A DNA stretch of 9,228 nucleotides from positions 1-9,228 of the forward strand of contig QQUD01000363.1 of the NCBI GenBank assembly GCA_008501785.1. Direction: 5' to 3'. How positions within the stretch are numbered: position 1 is the stretch's first letter; the number at the start of each line of letters is the position of its first letter. Below the pieces are notes generated by a model. The model saw only the letters and a list, made by a program, of their open reading frames with translations, ran no database searches and was not told where the DNA came from. This DNA comes from Chloroflexota bacterium. GTDB lineage: Bacteria; Chloroflexota; Anaerolineae; Promineifilales; Promineifilaceae. The translations under genes and the position numbers were made by a program. Shown one piece after another: positions 1 to 6,304 of this stretch.

Positions 1-738
1 TTAGACAGGTGGCCACGGATAGTGGCGCCCTGGACCTGGCTTTCGAAATGTTCCCTGTGAAATAACAGCCTGCAATCGTTTTTTTAAGGCATTGATTTCT
101 GCTTTAGATAATAATATTTGTAACTGATTCTGTAATACTGAATGAGTAGTCAATATTTGTTGAAATGTTATCAACTCTTTTAATAATTCAGTTGGAATGG
201 GTTGTCCGGCAAATTCCCAGATGACGGTACGCAGCTTGTATTCAGTGTGGAAACATATGCCATGATCAATTGCCCATAGGCGTTGCGCTTGCGTTTCTTC
301 GTTTTGCTCTTCAAGAAGAACGTGCCCTGATTTTCGATCTGCATTGTTAATCAATAAATCGAGCAACACAAATTTTTGCAATATTGTCCGAAATTCAGAT
401 GCTCCTTCGAACGTGAAATAATGACGCTCGGGATCATGATTGACGAAAAGCTGAACGGAGCCAATGCCATTGGGTCCCTGACGTAAAACAGTGGGCGGGA
501 CTAGATGCCATCCCAGTGCATCACTCACTACAAAAGCGGCACGCTCTCGTTGGCACAATGTTCCTTGGGCGAAATCCCATAACGGCCGTTCGCCCCTGCG
601 CGGTTTATAAACAGCTTCAACTTCATGATCATTTAAACAAACACGCACCATAAACGTGTAATTGGAACTCCAGGGTAAAAGTCCCTGTACTTCTAAATCG
701 CCAGATTCGAGAATCGTTAAGTAATCGGCCGTTTTCAT
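1..738 (-). CDS. SCO1664-family protein, PI3/4-kinase-like fold, function unknown
   Basis: A complete 245-aa protein: ATG at 738-736, TAA at 3-1. It matches my recollection of the SCO1664 family (TIGR03843), a group with a PI3/4-kinase/HipA-like fold and no established substrate. Visible motifs are a YKP segment whose Lys45 is the likely nucleotide-binding lysine; RERAAF (65-70), where the family has an Arg/Glu helix; a catalytic-loop-like NNADRKSGH (131-139) with Asp134, Lys136 and His139; and IDHGICFH (157-164), resembling the metal-binding DxG step, followed by KLRTVIW. The C-terminus PWPPV also fits the family. Length is close to the family norm. No clear Shine-Dalgarno precedes the ATG; a TGTGA-N5-TCACA dyad lies 12-26 bases upstream. 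It is the last gene of a three-gene set with DUF3090 (45-nt gap) and a histidine phosphatase. Family assignment is firm; kinase activity is inference. Confidence 0.88.
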   Translation of the reverse strand: MKTADYLTILESGDLEVQGLLPWSSNYTFMVRVCLNDHEVEAVYKPRRGERPLWDFAQGTLCQRERAAFVVSDALGWHLVPPTVLRQGPNGIGSVQLFVNHDPERHYFTFEGASEFRTILQKFVLLDLLINNADRKSGHVLLEEQNEETQAQRLWAIDHGICFHTEYKLRTVIWEFAGQPIPTELLKELITFQQILTTHSVLQNQLQILLSKAEINALKKRLQAVISQGTFRKPGPGRHYPWPPV

Positions 739-749
739 GGTTGCATAAT

Positions 750-764
750 TGTGATCATTTCACA
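750..764. promoter_or_regulatory. TGTGA-N5-TCACA dyad upstream of the kinase-fold gene
   Basis: A 15-bp inverted repeat with arms TGTGA (750-754) and TCACA (760-764) lies in the 45-bp gap before the kinase-fold start. The half-sites equal those of Crp/Fnr-type regulators, but the spacer is 5 instead of the usual 6 bases. No convincing promoter hexamers accompany it, so an operator role is a guess. Confidence 0.25.
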
Positions 765-783
765 GAATTATTGCCATAAGACA

Positions 784-1272
784 TTAGTGGGCATGACCAT
801 TTAGTTTTGGTGAGAACTCACTCCCTGGATCAAAAAACCGCCCAGAACGAACGATTCCTTGAATATGCGGGATCAATAATTTTGCTTGATCACGCGTAAT
901 CCAATAACTGACAACATTCGGGTCCTCATCTTCGGGGACCAATTCATAGGCAACCAACACAATCTGATCCGTATCTTCGTTAAAACCCAGCCCCATATTC
1001 CCAACCCGGAACAGGTCTTCAATCGGTTCCCGCAATGTCATATCCATCCAAACAGCTTCTTCCGTTTTAGATTTGTCGGGGTGTTTTTCATCAAGTTCTT
1101 TGAGTAACGATTCAAAGCTGCCAGCCAGAACATTTGCCTGTTCTTTTTCGATGATCAGTGAGATTGTCTGGTTTCCCTGGGTACCTTGTAAATAAAAGGT
1201 GCGCTCACCAGGCTTACCAATGACATCAATCGTGATGTGTGATACCGGATTTAATTCTATGTGGCGGGCCAT
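784..1272 (-). CDS. DUF3090 family protein lacking the C-terminal zinc-ribbon cysteines
   Basis: A 162-aa protein beginning MARHIELNP, the usual family start (DUF3090/TIGR03847). The frame can be extended six codons to a TTG at 1290, but an AAGGA sequence at 1287-1283 lies ten bases before the ATG at 1272, so the ATG is preferred. Family features are the N-terminal beta-rich part with KPGERTFYLQG (about 20-30), an IIEKEQ step, and FRVGNMGLG (about 88-96). In the actinobacterial proteins I recall, the end carries a CPLC...C zinc-ribbon-like motif in the context GRPPCPLC...DPEGHxC.R.NG. Here the same region reads GRFFDPGSEFSPKLNGHAH: the CPLC block is missing and the third Cys position is Ser, leaving no cysteine at this end. 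The gene follows the phosphatase by 42 nt and precedes the kinase-fold gene by 45 nt, probably one transcript. No molecular function is known to me. Confidence 0.88.
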   Translation of the reverse strand: MARHIELNPVSHITIDVIGKPGERTFYLQGTQGNQTISLIIEKEQANVLAGSFESLLKELDEKHPDKSKTEEAVWMDMTLREPIEDLFRVGNMGLGFNEDTDQIVLVAYELVPEDEDPNVVSYWITRDQAKLLIPHIQGIVRSGRFFDPGSEFSPKLNGHAH

Positions 1273-1282
1273 AATTTCATCA

Positions 1283-1287
1283 TCCTT
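1283..1287 (-). promoter_or_regulatory. Shine-Dalgarno AAGGA that decides the DUF3090 start
   Basis: On the minus strand AAGGA (1287-1283) lies ten bases before the ATG at 1272. It would fall inside the coding sequence if the TTG at 1290 were used. Together with the conserved MARHIEL beginning, this supports the shorter reading. Confidence 0.5.
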
Positions 1288-1314
1288 CAAATAAAGATAA
1301 GGTGGTGTAGTTAC

Positions 1315-2007
1315 TTACCTTTGTTTCTTAATTTTTACTTTATTTGTCTTTCTTGTTGCCTTATTCTTGTTCGGTTTTTGTTGTTTCGGTGGTGATGGTG
1401 GCGGCTGGAGGGGGCCATCGTCGTTGATTCGAATCACGCGCACCATCCCATTTGCTGGTAAAGCAATAATGCTGGCAGATGCTGGTGAAATCACAATGCG
1501 CTGAAATAAATCAATATGGACCCCCAAGTAGTGAGCCAAGACGAGCTTTATTAAATCAGCATGTGAGGCAACAACAATCAACTCGTTTTTATGCTGCTGA
1601 CTTAACTGCTCTAACGCCTGAATCGCACGAAACTGTACTTCTCGCAGCGCCTCTCCGTTTGGAAAGCGCATGCGGCTCGGGAAAAATTGGACAATACGCC
1701 AGAGCGGGAGTTTGGCTAGCTTCTTGATCTTTTTCCCTTCCCAATCGCCATATCGTACTTCTCCAACGTCATCCACGTAGACGATCTCTTTTTTGTGACG
1801 TTTGGCAATATATTCGGCCGTTTCTACACAGCGAATAACGGGGCTGCTGTAAACGGCCGTAATCGGCAGTTTAGCCAGTCGTTTTGCCAGTGCTTTCGCC
1901 TGTTCGTGCCCTTTTTCATTCAGATGCACACCAGGAATCCAGCCTGCTAACCGATGCTTTTTCACCCATTCATTTTCGCCATGTCGCACAAGAATGATAG
2001 TTGCCAT
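1315..2007 (-). CDS. Histidine phosphatase / phosphoglycerate-mutase-like protein (MSMEG_4193 family)
   Basis: A 230-aa protein with the branch-1 histidine phosphatase signature. VRHGENEW (7-14) contains Arg8 and the nucleophile His9; SSPVIRC (54-60) gives Arg59; Glu83 in VGEVRYGDWEG is the likely proton donor; and VVASHADLIK (145-154) gives the second catalytic His149. Sequence and context suit TIGR03848 (probable phosphomutase, MSMEG_4193 family), whose substrate is unknown. The ATG at 2007 is chosen because MATIILVRHG is the normal family start; a TTG six codons upstream (2025) is less likely. No good Shine-Dalgarno is seen. The catalytic domain ends near INDDGPL (194-200), after which comes a 30-residue tail (201-230): a proline-rich linker, then nine Lys and two Arg with no acidic residue. 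It precedes DUF3090 and the kinase-fold gene in the conserved triad. Fold is certain; the physiological reaction is unknown. Confidence 0.92.
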   Translation of the reverse strand: MATIILVRHGENEWVKKHRLAGWIPGVHLNEKGHEQAKALAKRLAKLPITAVYSSPVIRCVETAEYIAKRHKKEIVYVDDVGEVRYGDWEGKKIKKLAKLPLWRIVQFFPSRMRFPNGEALREVQFRAIQALEQLSQQHKNELIVVASHADLIKLVLAHYLGVHIDLFQRIVISPASASIIALPANGMVRVIRINDDGPLQPPPSPPKQQKPNKNKATRKTNKVKIKKQR

Positions 2008-2014
2008 AACTGAA

Positions 2015-2031
2015 TAATAGCACAACTATTA
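2015..2031. promoter_or_regulatory. Dyad TAATAG-N5-CTATTA just upstream of the phosphatase gene
   Basis: A perfect 6-bp inverted repeat with a 5-bp spacer lies 8 to 24 bases before the phosphatase ATG, and would overlap any promoter or leader there. It could be an operator or a short AT-rich mRNA hairpin. A weak TATTAT hexamer falls inside it, but no acceptable -35 accompanies it. The functional claim is speculative. Confidence 0.25.
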
Positions 2032-2048
2032 CCGCATCGCACAGCGCA

Positions 2049-2080
2049 GGCCTGACAGATTTTCTGAAACCTGTCAGGTC
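2049..2080. repeat. Dispersed CCTGACAG/CTGTCAGG hairpin, copy 1
   Basis: CCTGACAG (2051-2058) and CTGTCAGG (2071-2078) form a perfect 8-bp stem around a 12-base interior, extendable by a G-T and a G-C pair to 2049/2080. The same arms with the same 12-base spacing recur at 8514-8541, so this is a dispersed repeat. It sits in the 103-bp gap between the mrdA stop and the phosphatase start, so it could act as a terminator or mRNA-end stabiliser for the mre transcript. No T-run follows on the transcribed strand. Confidence 0.7.
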
Positions 2081-2110
2081 TAACCCCAATAAATTTCGTA
2101 AGCCGCAACA

Positions 2111-4552
2111 CTATGGAATTGTATTTTGAACAGGTGGCGGTAATGGTACGCCACGGTACAACAATTCAGGAGGAATATCTGGCTCGAATGACAATGAGTT
2201 GCATGCCTCTCCTGTTGGCAAGATGATTTCGCCATTTTCGCCAACGGTGGGTTCGGCATATTGACCGAGGCCAAGATAAGCTGCCATTACATTACAGGCT
2301 ACCGGTGCGGCCCATCGGGAACCCTCTCCACCGTGATAGAGAAAAGCAGCAACCACAATTTGCGGGTCGTCAGCCGGTGCGTATCCTACATACCAGGAAT
2401 GTGTGGGGAGGACTTTGCGGTTCAAAATGTCGTCAAAACTGCACCAACCCTTTTCAATGGCAATATTTTCACAAAATTCGGCCGTTCCTGTTTTACCAGC
2501 GGTGACAATTTCTGTCGGCCAATCAACGTAAGTGGCCCCTGTAAAAAACTCTTCTTCGCTGCGGAACACGTTCACCAGTTTCATTCCTTCCGCGACGATT
2601 TCTACATATTCTCGATCTACATCAATGGCATTTAGCACTTCGGGTTGGTAAATAAAGTTGCCATTGGCATCAAATTCTGCGGTGATACCCGGGTCGTTGA
2701 GAGGGTTGCCATTGATGTCTTGGATAACGGCCGTTCCATTCACATCTGCAAACGCTTTGCCAAGCACATTCCCATCCTCATCCGTAAACGCCACATTCCC
2801 ATCTTCATCCGTCATGTGGTGAATAATCGAGGGACGGTATAAAAAACCACCATTGGCAATGACTGCGGCCATTTGAGCCACTTGCATCGGTGTAGCTGTC
2901 AGAAAACCCTGACCAATCCCCAAATTGTAATCGTCACCTGTTGACCAGGGTTCCCCATATACCTGAGCTTTCCAATCCCGGTCCGGTGGTAAATCACCTT
3001 TTGCTTCCAAAGGCAGTTCAATTCCTTGAATACGACCAAAACCAAATTGGCTGGCGTAATTGGCAAGTCGATTTACACCAAGCCCTTCAACAAATTCATT
3101 GTCTTGATCAAAACCACCGCTAATTTTGTAAAAATAAATGTCACAAGAATTAGCAAGTCCCGTAATCATGTTCATCAAACCATGTTCCCCACCACCCGCA
3201 TTAATCCAACAAACAAAAGTTTGGGCGCGCCCCGGATCATTCGGCGCAAACTGGTTCTTAATCTCAATGGTGCCTGGTGCACGTAAAAGGCGTGATGCGG
3301 ACACAATGCCTTCTTGTAATGCTGCCGCTCCTGGGACAAGCTTAAATGTAGAGCCTGGTGGGTAAGTGCTGCTAATGGCATGGTTTACTAATGGGCGGTA
3401 AATATTGCGGGCTTGCTGCAAATAATAATCAACCGGCACTTCAGTTTGGAAGCGATTGTTGTCAAACGATGGCAGGCTGGCCATTGCCAACACTTCGCCA
3501 GTTTGTGGATTAAGCGCCACAACAGCCCCTTGCCGCACCTCGAGAATCTCATTTTGCCCAGTGATTGGGTCTCGCGAAGGGGTTGCTTCGCGTTTTTCCA
3601 AAGCTTGCCGCAAAATTTCAGTAGCAAGCACTTGTAAATCCATGTCCAACGTCAAATGCAAATTAAGGCCAGCAACTGGCTCTTGCTCCAGTCCAATTTG
3701 ACGCAGCTCCCGGCCTGTCCAGTCTACCTCAATTTGGCGCTCTCCTTTTTTGCCTGCCAACTCGATCTCCATCGATGATTCGATGCCAGACCAGCCAACG
3801 CGGTCGTCTCGCTGGTAATCAAGCTGTGTAATCCAATTTTCATTAGGAATAGGTCCCATAAACCCCACGATATGAGCGATGTATTCGGCGCTCGGATAAT
3901 AACGCAGTGGTTCGGGAATCACACGCACACCAGGGAGAAATATGCTTTCTTCTTCAATCCGGTATGCTTGGGTAATCGGAATATTGGATGTGATTACAGC
4001 CGGAATATATTGAGCAAAGCTGTTTTCCAACACAATTTCGGTAATGCTGTCTGGGAGTTGCGGGACAACGCCCGCCTCATCCAGTGTCGTTTCTGCCGAG
4101 ACGCCATAAATTTCAGCAAGTCGAGAATAAGAAACAACTAGCTCCGGGTTTGCAGCAGCGACCAATGCACGCTGCTGTACGGTATTGGTAACGGGTACAC
4201 CAGTTAACAGGGATAGCCGTTCGTAAATTGCCAATTGTTCATTTTCATCACCTGGTAGAAAAGCTGGCGTAATGGTGACGTTGAAGCTAGGCAAGTTAAC
4301 GGCTAATAGCTCTCCATGACGATCAAAGATAACGCCGCGTGGAGCATCGCTGCGCAAAATTGCAAATTGATTTTCCTGCGCCTGTGCTTGCAGCTCTTCT
4401 CCCCGTGTTTGTTGCAGCCAATAGACGCGATAGAGCAGTATGCCAAAGATAGCAACAATCAGAATGCGGAAGAAGAACAAACGCCCCTGTACCCCAGGCT
4501 CATCTTCTTCAAGTTCTACCTCATCAATGCGTTCCCAACCCATGCGTGACAT
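2111..4552 (-). CDS. mrdA: Penicillin-binding protein 2, peptidoglycan DD-transpeptidase
   Basis: An 813-aa class B PBP that cross-links peptidoglycan on the outer face of the membrane during lateral-wall growth with the MreCD/RodA elongasome. After a short cytoplasmic segment, one membrane helix spans about residues 24-46. The dimerisation/pedestal domain runs about 60-275, with RGVIFDRHG near 72-80. The transpeptidase domain carries S401-T-F-K404 (nucleophile Ser401), S469-C-D471 and K687-T-G-T690, with RYYP (217-220) and GWSGIE (253-258) typical of PBP2. It is longer than E. coli PBP2, mainly through an Asp/Gly/Asn repeat insert (about 580-637) before the KTG motif and a proline-rich end. 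A strong GGAGG sits six bases before the ATG and 12 nt separate it from the mreD stop, so the two are co-expressed. rodA does not follow; the next gene is the phosphatase. Confidence 0.96.
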   Translation of the reverse strand: MSRMGWERIDEVELEEDEPGVQGRLFFFRILIVAIFGILLYRVYWLQQTRGEELQAQAQENQFAILRSDAPRGVIFDRHGELLAVNLPSFNVTITPAFLPGDENEQLAIYERLSLLTGVPVTNTVQQRALVAAANPELVVSYSRLAEIYGVSAETTLDEAGVVPQLPDSITEIVLENSFAQYIPAVITSNIPITQAYRIEEESIFLPGVRVIPEPLRYYPSAEYIAHIVGFMGPIPNENWITQLDYQRDDRVGWSGIESSMEIELAGKKGERQIEVDWTGRELRQIGLEQEPVAGLNLHLTLDMDLQVLATEILRQALEKREATPSRDPITGQNEILEVRQGAVVALNPQTGEVLAMASLPSFDNNRFQTEVPVDYYLQQARNIYRPLVNHAISSTYPPGSTFKLVPGAAALQEGIVSASRLLRAPGTIEIKNQFAPNDPGRAQTFVCWINAGGGEHGLMNMITGLANSCDIYFYKISGGFDQDNEFVEGLGVNRLANYASQFGFGRIQGIELPLEAKGDLPPDRDWKAQVYGEPWSTGDDYNLGIGQGFLTATPMQVAQMAAVIANGGFLYRPSIIHHMTDEDGNVAFTDEDGNVLGKAFADVNGTAVIQDINGNPLNDPGITAEFDANGNFIYQPEVLNAIDVDREYVEIVAEGMKLVNVFRSEEEFFTGATYVDWPTEIVTAGKTGTAEFCENIAIEKGWCSFDDILNRKVLPTHSWYVGYAPADDPQIVVAAFLYHGGEGSRWAAPVACNVMAAYLGLGQYAEPTVGENGEIILPTGEACNSLSFEPDIPPELLYRGVPLPPPVQNTIP
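2766..2812. repeat. Short tandem duplication inside mrdA
   Basis: A 20-base unit at 2766-2785 recurs at 2793-2812 with one mismatch (period 27 bases, nine codons). It encodes TDEDGNV twice (residues 581-587 and 590-596) within a larger D/N/G-rich insert of PBP2. The in-frame period and near-identity point to recent slippage or unequal duplication. Confidence 0.75.
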
Positions 4553-4558
4553 GAGACA

Positions 4559-4563
4559 CCTCC
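4559..4563 (-). promoter_or_regulatory. Strong Shine-Dalgarno of mrdA
   Basis: GGAGG (4563-4559) lies six bases before the mrdA ATG at 4552 and one base after the mreD TAA. It is the strongest ribosome site in the mre block and fixes the PBP2 start; it suggests independent initiation in addition to coupling with mreD. Confidence 0.7.
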
Positions 4564-4564
4564 G

Positions 4565-5065
4565 TTAAAGCTGCACAATGCGCGGCCTTGTCCTGCGATC
4601 AATGGCAAATGCTAACCAATACACAGGCAAAATGAGCAAGGCGTGAAACAATGCCAAGGGTAACGTTGCGGGTAGTCCAGCATATCCAGTTACGTAATCC
4701 AAGGCACGCAGGATAACAAAATAAACCAATAAGGAAATCACGGTGGATAATACAGCAAGCAAAACAGGCAGCAAAAATCGGCTGGTGGGGATAGCTTGTT
4801 GTATCCAAAGCACGGCTGCAATGCCAATCATGAACGATAGCGAGGAGACGCCTAATGGCGTAACAGAAAATAGGTCAAGAAACAGCCCTCCAATGAAGGC
4901 CCAGACAATCCCTTCTTCCATGCCGCGCAGCAAGGCCCACGCCAAGGCAACCAGGAAGGGCAGTTGTGGCGACAGGCCAAAGAGGGGAAAGAAGGGTAAA
5001 ACAGCCGTTTGCACCACCGCCAAAAACAACATCAGCGGGATAGCACCATAAATTGAATTTGTCAT
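4565..5065 (-). CDS. mreD: Rod-shape-determining membrane protein MreD
   Basis: A 166-aa, very hydrophobic protein with about five predicted membrane helices, the normal size for MreD. The family hallmark GGLFLDLFSVTPLGVSSL is present (about residues 59-76), with the conserved Asp in the helix and PLG after it. MreD partners MreC in the cytoplasmic membrane and helps activate the PBP2/RodA pair. Its ATG overlaps the mreC TGA by four bases (ATGA at 5065-5062), indicating translational coupling; there is no strong Shine-Dalgarno of its own. mrdA follows 12 nt after its stop. The short C-terminus is basic (RRTRPR), consistent with an inside location by the positive-inside rule. Confidence 0.92.
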   Translation of the reverse strand: MTNSIYGAIPLMLFLAVVQTAVLPFFPLFGLSPQLPFLVALAWALLRGMEEGIVWAFIGGLFLDLFSVTPLGVSSLSFMIGIAAVLWIQQAIPTSRFLLPVLLAVLSTVISLLVYFVILRALDYVTGYAGLPATLPLALFHALLILPVYWLAFAIDRRTRPRIVQL

Positions 5066-5925
5066 GGGGTTTCTATTGGGCTTTCATAAATCGTTGTATC
5101 CACCGGCTGGAAATCGGTAATCACAAATACAATCTCCAATGCATCAAAATCGACTGCCGGTTGGATCACAGCACGTTGGAACAATTCTGCTTCATTTCGA
5201 TCGACATCAGCCACACGGCCAATCGGCACGTCTTGCGGAAACTTGCCGCCCAAGCCAGACGTAAACACAACTTCCCCAATTTCAATTTGATATTGCAAAT
5301 CGACCCATTCAACAGAGCCAGCGCTGCCCAATTCGCCGCCCCGCATCAAACCAGTGGCGCGGGAGTTGCCAAACCGTACCGGAATGGCACTGGCATTGTC
5401 TGTTACCAACACAATCTGAGCCGAATCGGCCGTCGTGCGAAAGACTTGTCCCACCAAACCACGGGCGCTTTCCACAGGCATGCCCACCACAATATCGTCA
5501 TTGGTTCCCTTATCAATAATCAGGCTGCGCACGGCGGGGCTGGGATCATACCCAATGACGGTAGCCGTTACGCGGCGAATGTCGGGAGTTTGTCTGGCCC
5601 GATTTACCAGGTCTAACAAAAGTTGGTATTCACCCTGAATTTCGCGCAACGCTTCATTTTCCCGTTCTAGCGCGTCAATTTGAGTTTGCAATTCGACAAT
5701 TTGGGCCTGGGCTTCTTGAATGTCACGGGGTCCAGCTAAGGCATCGGCAATGGAGTCGGTACGAGCTGCCGTCCAATCTAAAACAAGAGACATAGGATTG
5801 CGGATAAACGCCAGCGCAGAATCTAAGTTGCCTGTGTTATCTAAAATGGTGAGTAAGATGGCTACGCCCACCAGAACTGCTAACGTTATCCAACGAATCC
5901 GTTGTTGTGCATTTTCCAGATTCAT
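5062..5925 (-). CDS. mreC: Rod-shape-determining protein MreC
   Basis: A 287-aa bitopic membrane protein of normal family length. A membrane helix spans about residues 11-29, a heptad-like coiled coil about 67-108 (rich in Gln, Glu and Leu; it mediates dimerisation in the family), and a double beta-barrel domain about 118-272. The beta domain shows the typical pattern RxVTATVIGYDPSP (117-130), a segment around SLIIDKGTNDDIVVGMPV (134-151), GLVGQV (156-161) and a late GGKFPQDVPIGRV step (226-238). MreC lies outside the membrane and scaffolds PBP2 and MreD in the elongasome. The start is the ATG at 5925, 13 nt after the MoaD-like gene, with which it is probably co-transcribed. A short acidic tail after the beta domain is not conserved. 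Confidence 0.94.
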   Translation of the reverse strand: MNLENAQQRIRWITLAVLVGVAILLTILDNTGNLDSALAFIRNPMSLVLDWTAARTDSIADALAGPRDIQEAQAQIVELQTQIDALERENEALREIQGEYQLLLDLVNRARQTPDIRRVTATVIGYDPSPAVRSLIIDKGTNDDIVVGMPVESARGLVGQVFRTTADSAQIVLVTDNASAIPVRFGNSRATGLMRGGELGSAGSVEWVDLQYQIEIGEVVFTSGLGGKFPQDVPIGRVADVDRNEAELFQRAVIQPAVDFDALEIVFVITDFQPVDTTIYESPIETP

Positions 5926-5938
5926 AATCAGTCCGGCA

Positions 5939-6259
5939 TTATACCTGCGATTTGAGTGAAAACGGCCGTTTGCTCACAAATTTTTCAGACAGCCTGTGCG
6001 CGCCTCCCGCAACAGGTGGAAAGAAGCTGACAATATCGCCTGCTTGCAGTGGGGTTTCGAAGTCGTCAATGGTTTGTTCGTTAACGGCCGTTACCATCAC
6101 CAAATCATCCGGTAGTTTAAGCTGCACCAACACATCTTTAACCACTGCCGGTGCGTCTATAACAACAGAAAACGGGTGATGCGGCGCACCACCCGCTGTT
6201 TCGGGTCGATATTGGCGTAACATGCCATATAGTTTCACTTGAATTTTCACAAAAACCAT
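5939..6259 (-). CDS. MoaD/ThiS-like ubiquitin-fold protein with residues after Gly-Gly
   Basis: A 106-aa beta-grasp protein. The N-terminus VKIQVKLYGMLRQYRP and the segment TPLQAGDIVSFFPPVAGG (69-86) closely follow MoaD, the small sulfur carrier of molybdopterin synthase. In MoaD and ThiS the Gly-Gly is the C-terminus and is adenylated and thiocarboxylated. Here it is followed by 20 residues (87-106), basic and ending SLKSQV, so either processing is needed or the protein does not work as a standard carrier. The tail holds one copy of the AACGGCCGTT palindrome (KRPF codons). No MoaE, MoeB or other cofactor gene is nearby; mreC follows 13 nt on. The ATG at 6259 has a GGGG at seven bases as its only ribosome-site candidate. 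A GTG at codon 4 is an alternative start. The fold is secure; the role in sulfur transfer is not. Confidence 0.82.
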   Translation of the reverse strand: MVFVKIQVKLYGMLRQYRPETAGGAPHHPFSVVIDAPAVVKDVLVQLKLPDDLVMVTAVNEQTIDDFETPLQAGDIVSFFPPVAGGAHRLSEKFVSKRPFSLKSQV

Positions 6260-6264
6260 TATTT

Positions 6265-6280
6265 GACCCCACAGAGGGTC
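6265..6280 (-). promoter_or_regulatory. Small hairpin masking the MoaD-like ribosome site
   Basis: On the minus strand GACCC (6280-6276) can pair with GGGTC (6269-6265) around a six-base loop. The 3' arm overlaps the GGGG that is the only Shine-Dalgarno candidate for the MoaD-like gene. A five-pair GC-rich stem could lower initiation, but this is short enough to be chance. Confidence 0.25.
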
Positions 6281-6304
6281 GGTTCACCTCAATAAAGAAT
6301 AATT

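Noticed and set aside
2080..2274. 64-aa minus-strand frame at the end of mrdA
   Set aside because: Out-of-frame shadow of the PBP2 C-terminus, with no recognisable motif.
5053..5616. 187-aa open frame on the plus strand
   Set aside because: It lies fully antisense to mreD and mreC, which are clear family members, has no ribosome site of note, and its composition looks like a reverse-frame shadow.
5938..5943. TATAAT on the minus strand just before mreC, as a separate promoter
   Set aside because: No acceptable -35 at 16-18 bases (GCCGTT at 17), and the start point would fall almost on the ATG; the tight spacing to the MoaD-like gene argues for co-transcription.
5939..5998. A frameshift in the MoaD-like gene creating the tail after Gly-Gly
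   Set aside because: The neighbouring frame checked after the Gly-Gly codons does not meet an immediate stop (the first TGA I found there comes several codons later), so a single indel would not restore a standard Gly-Gly end.
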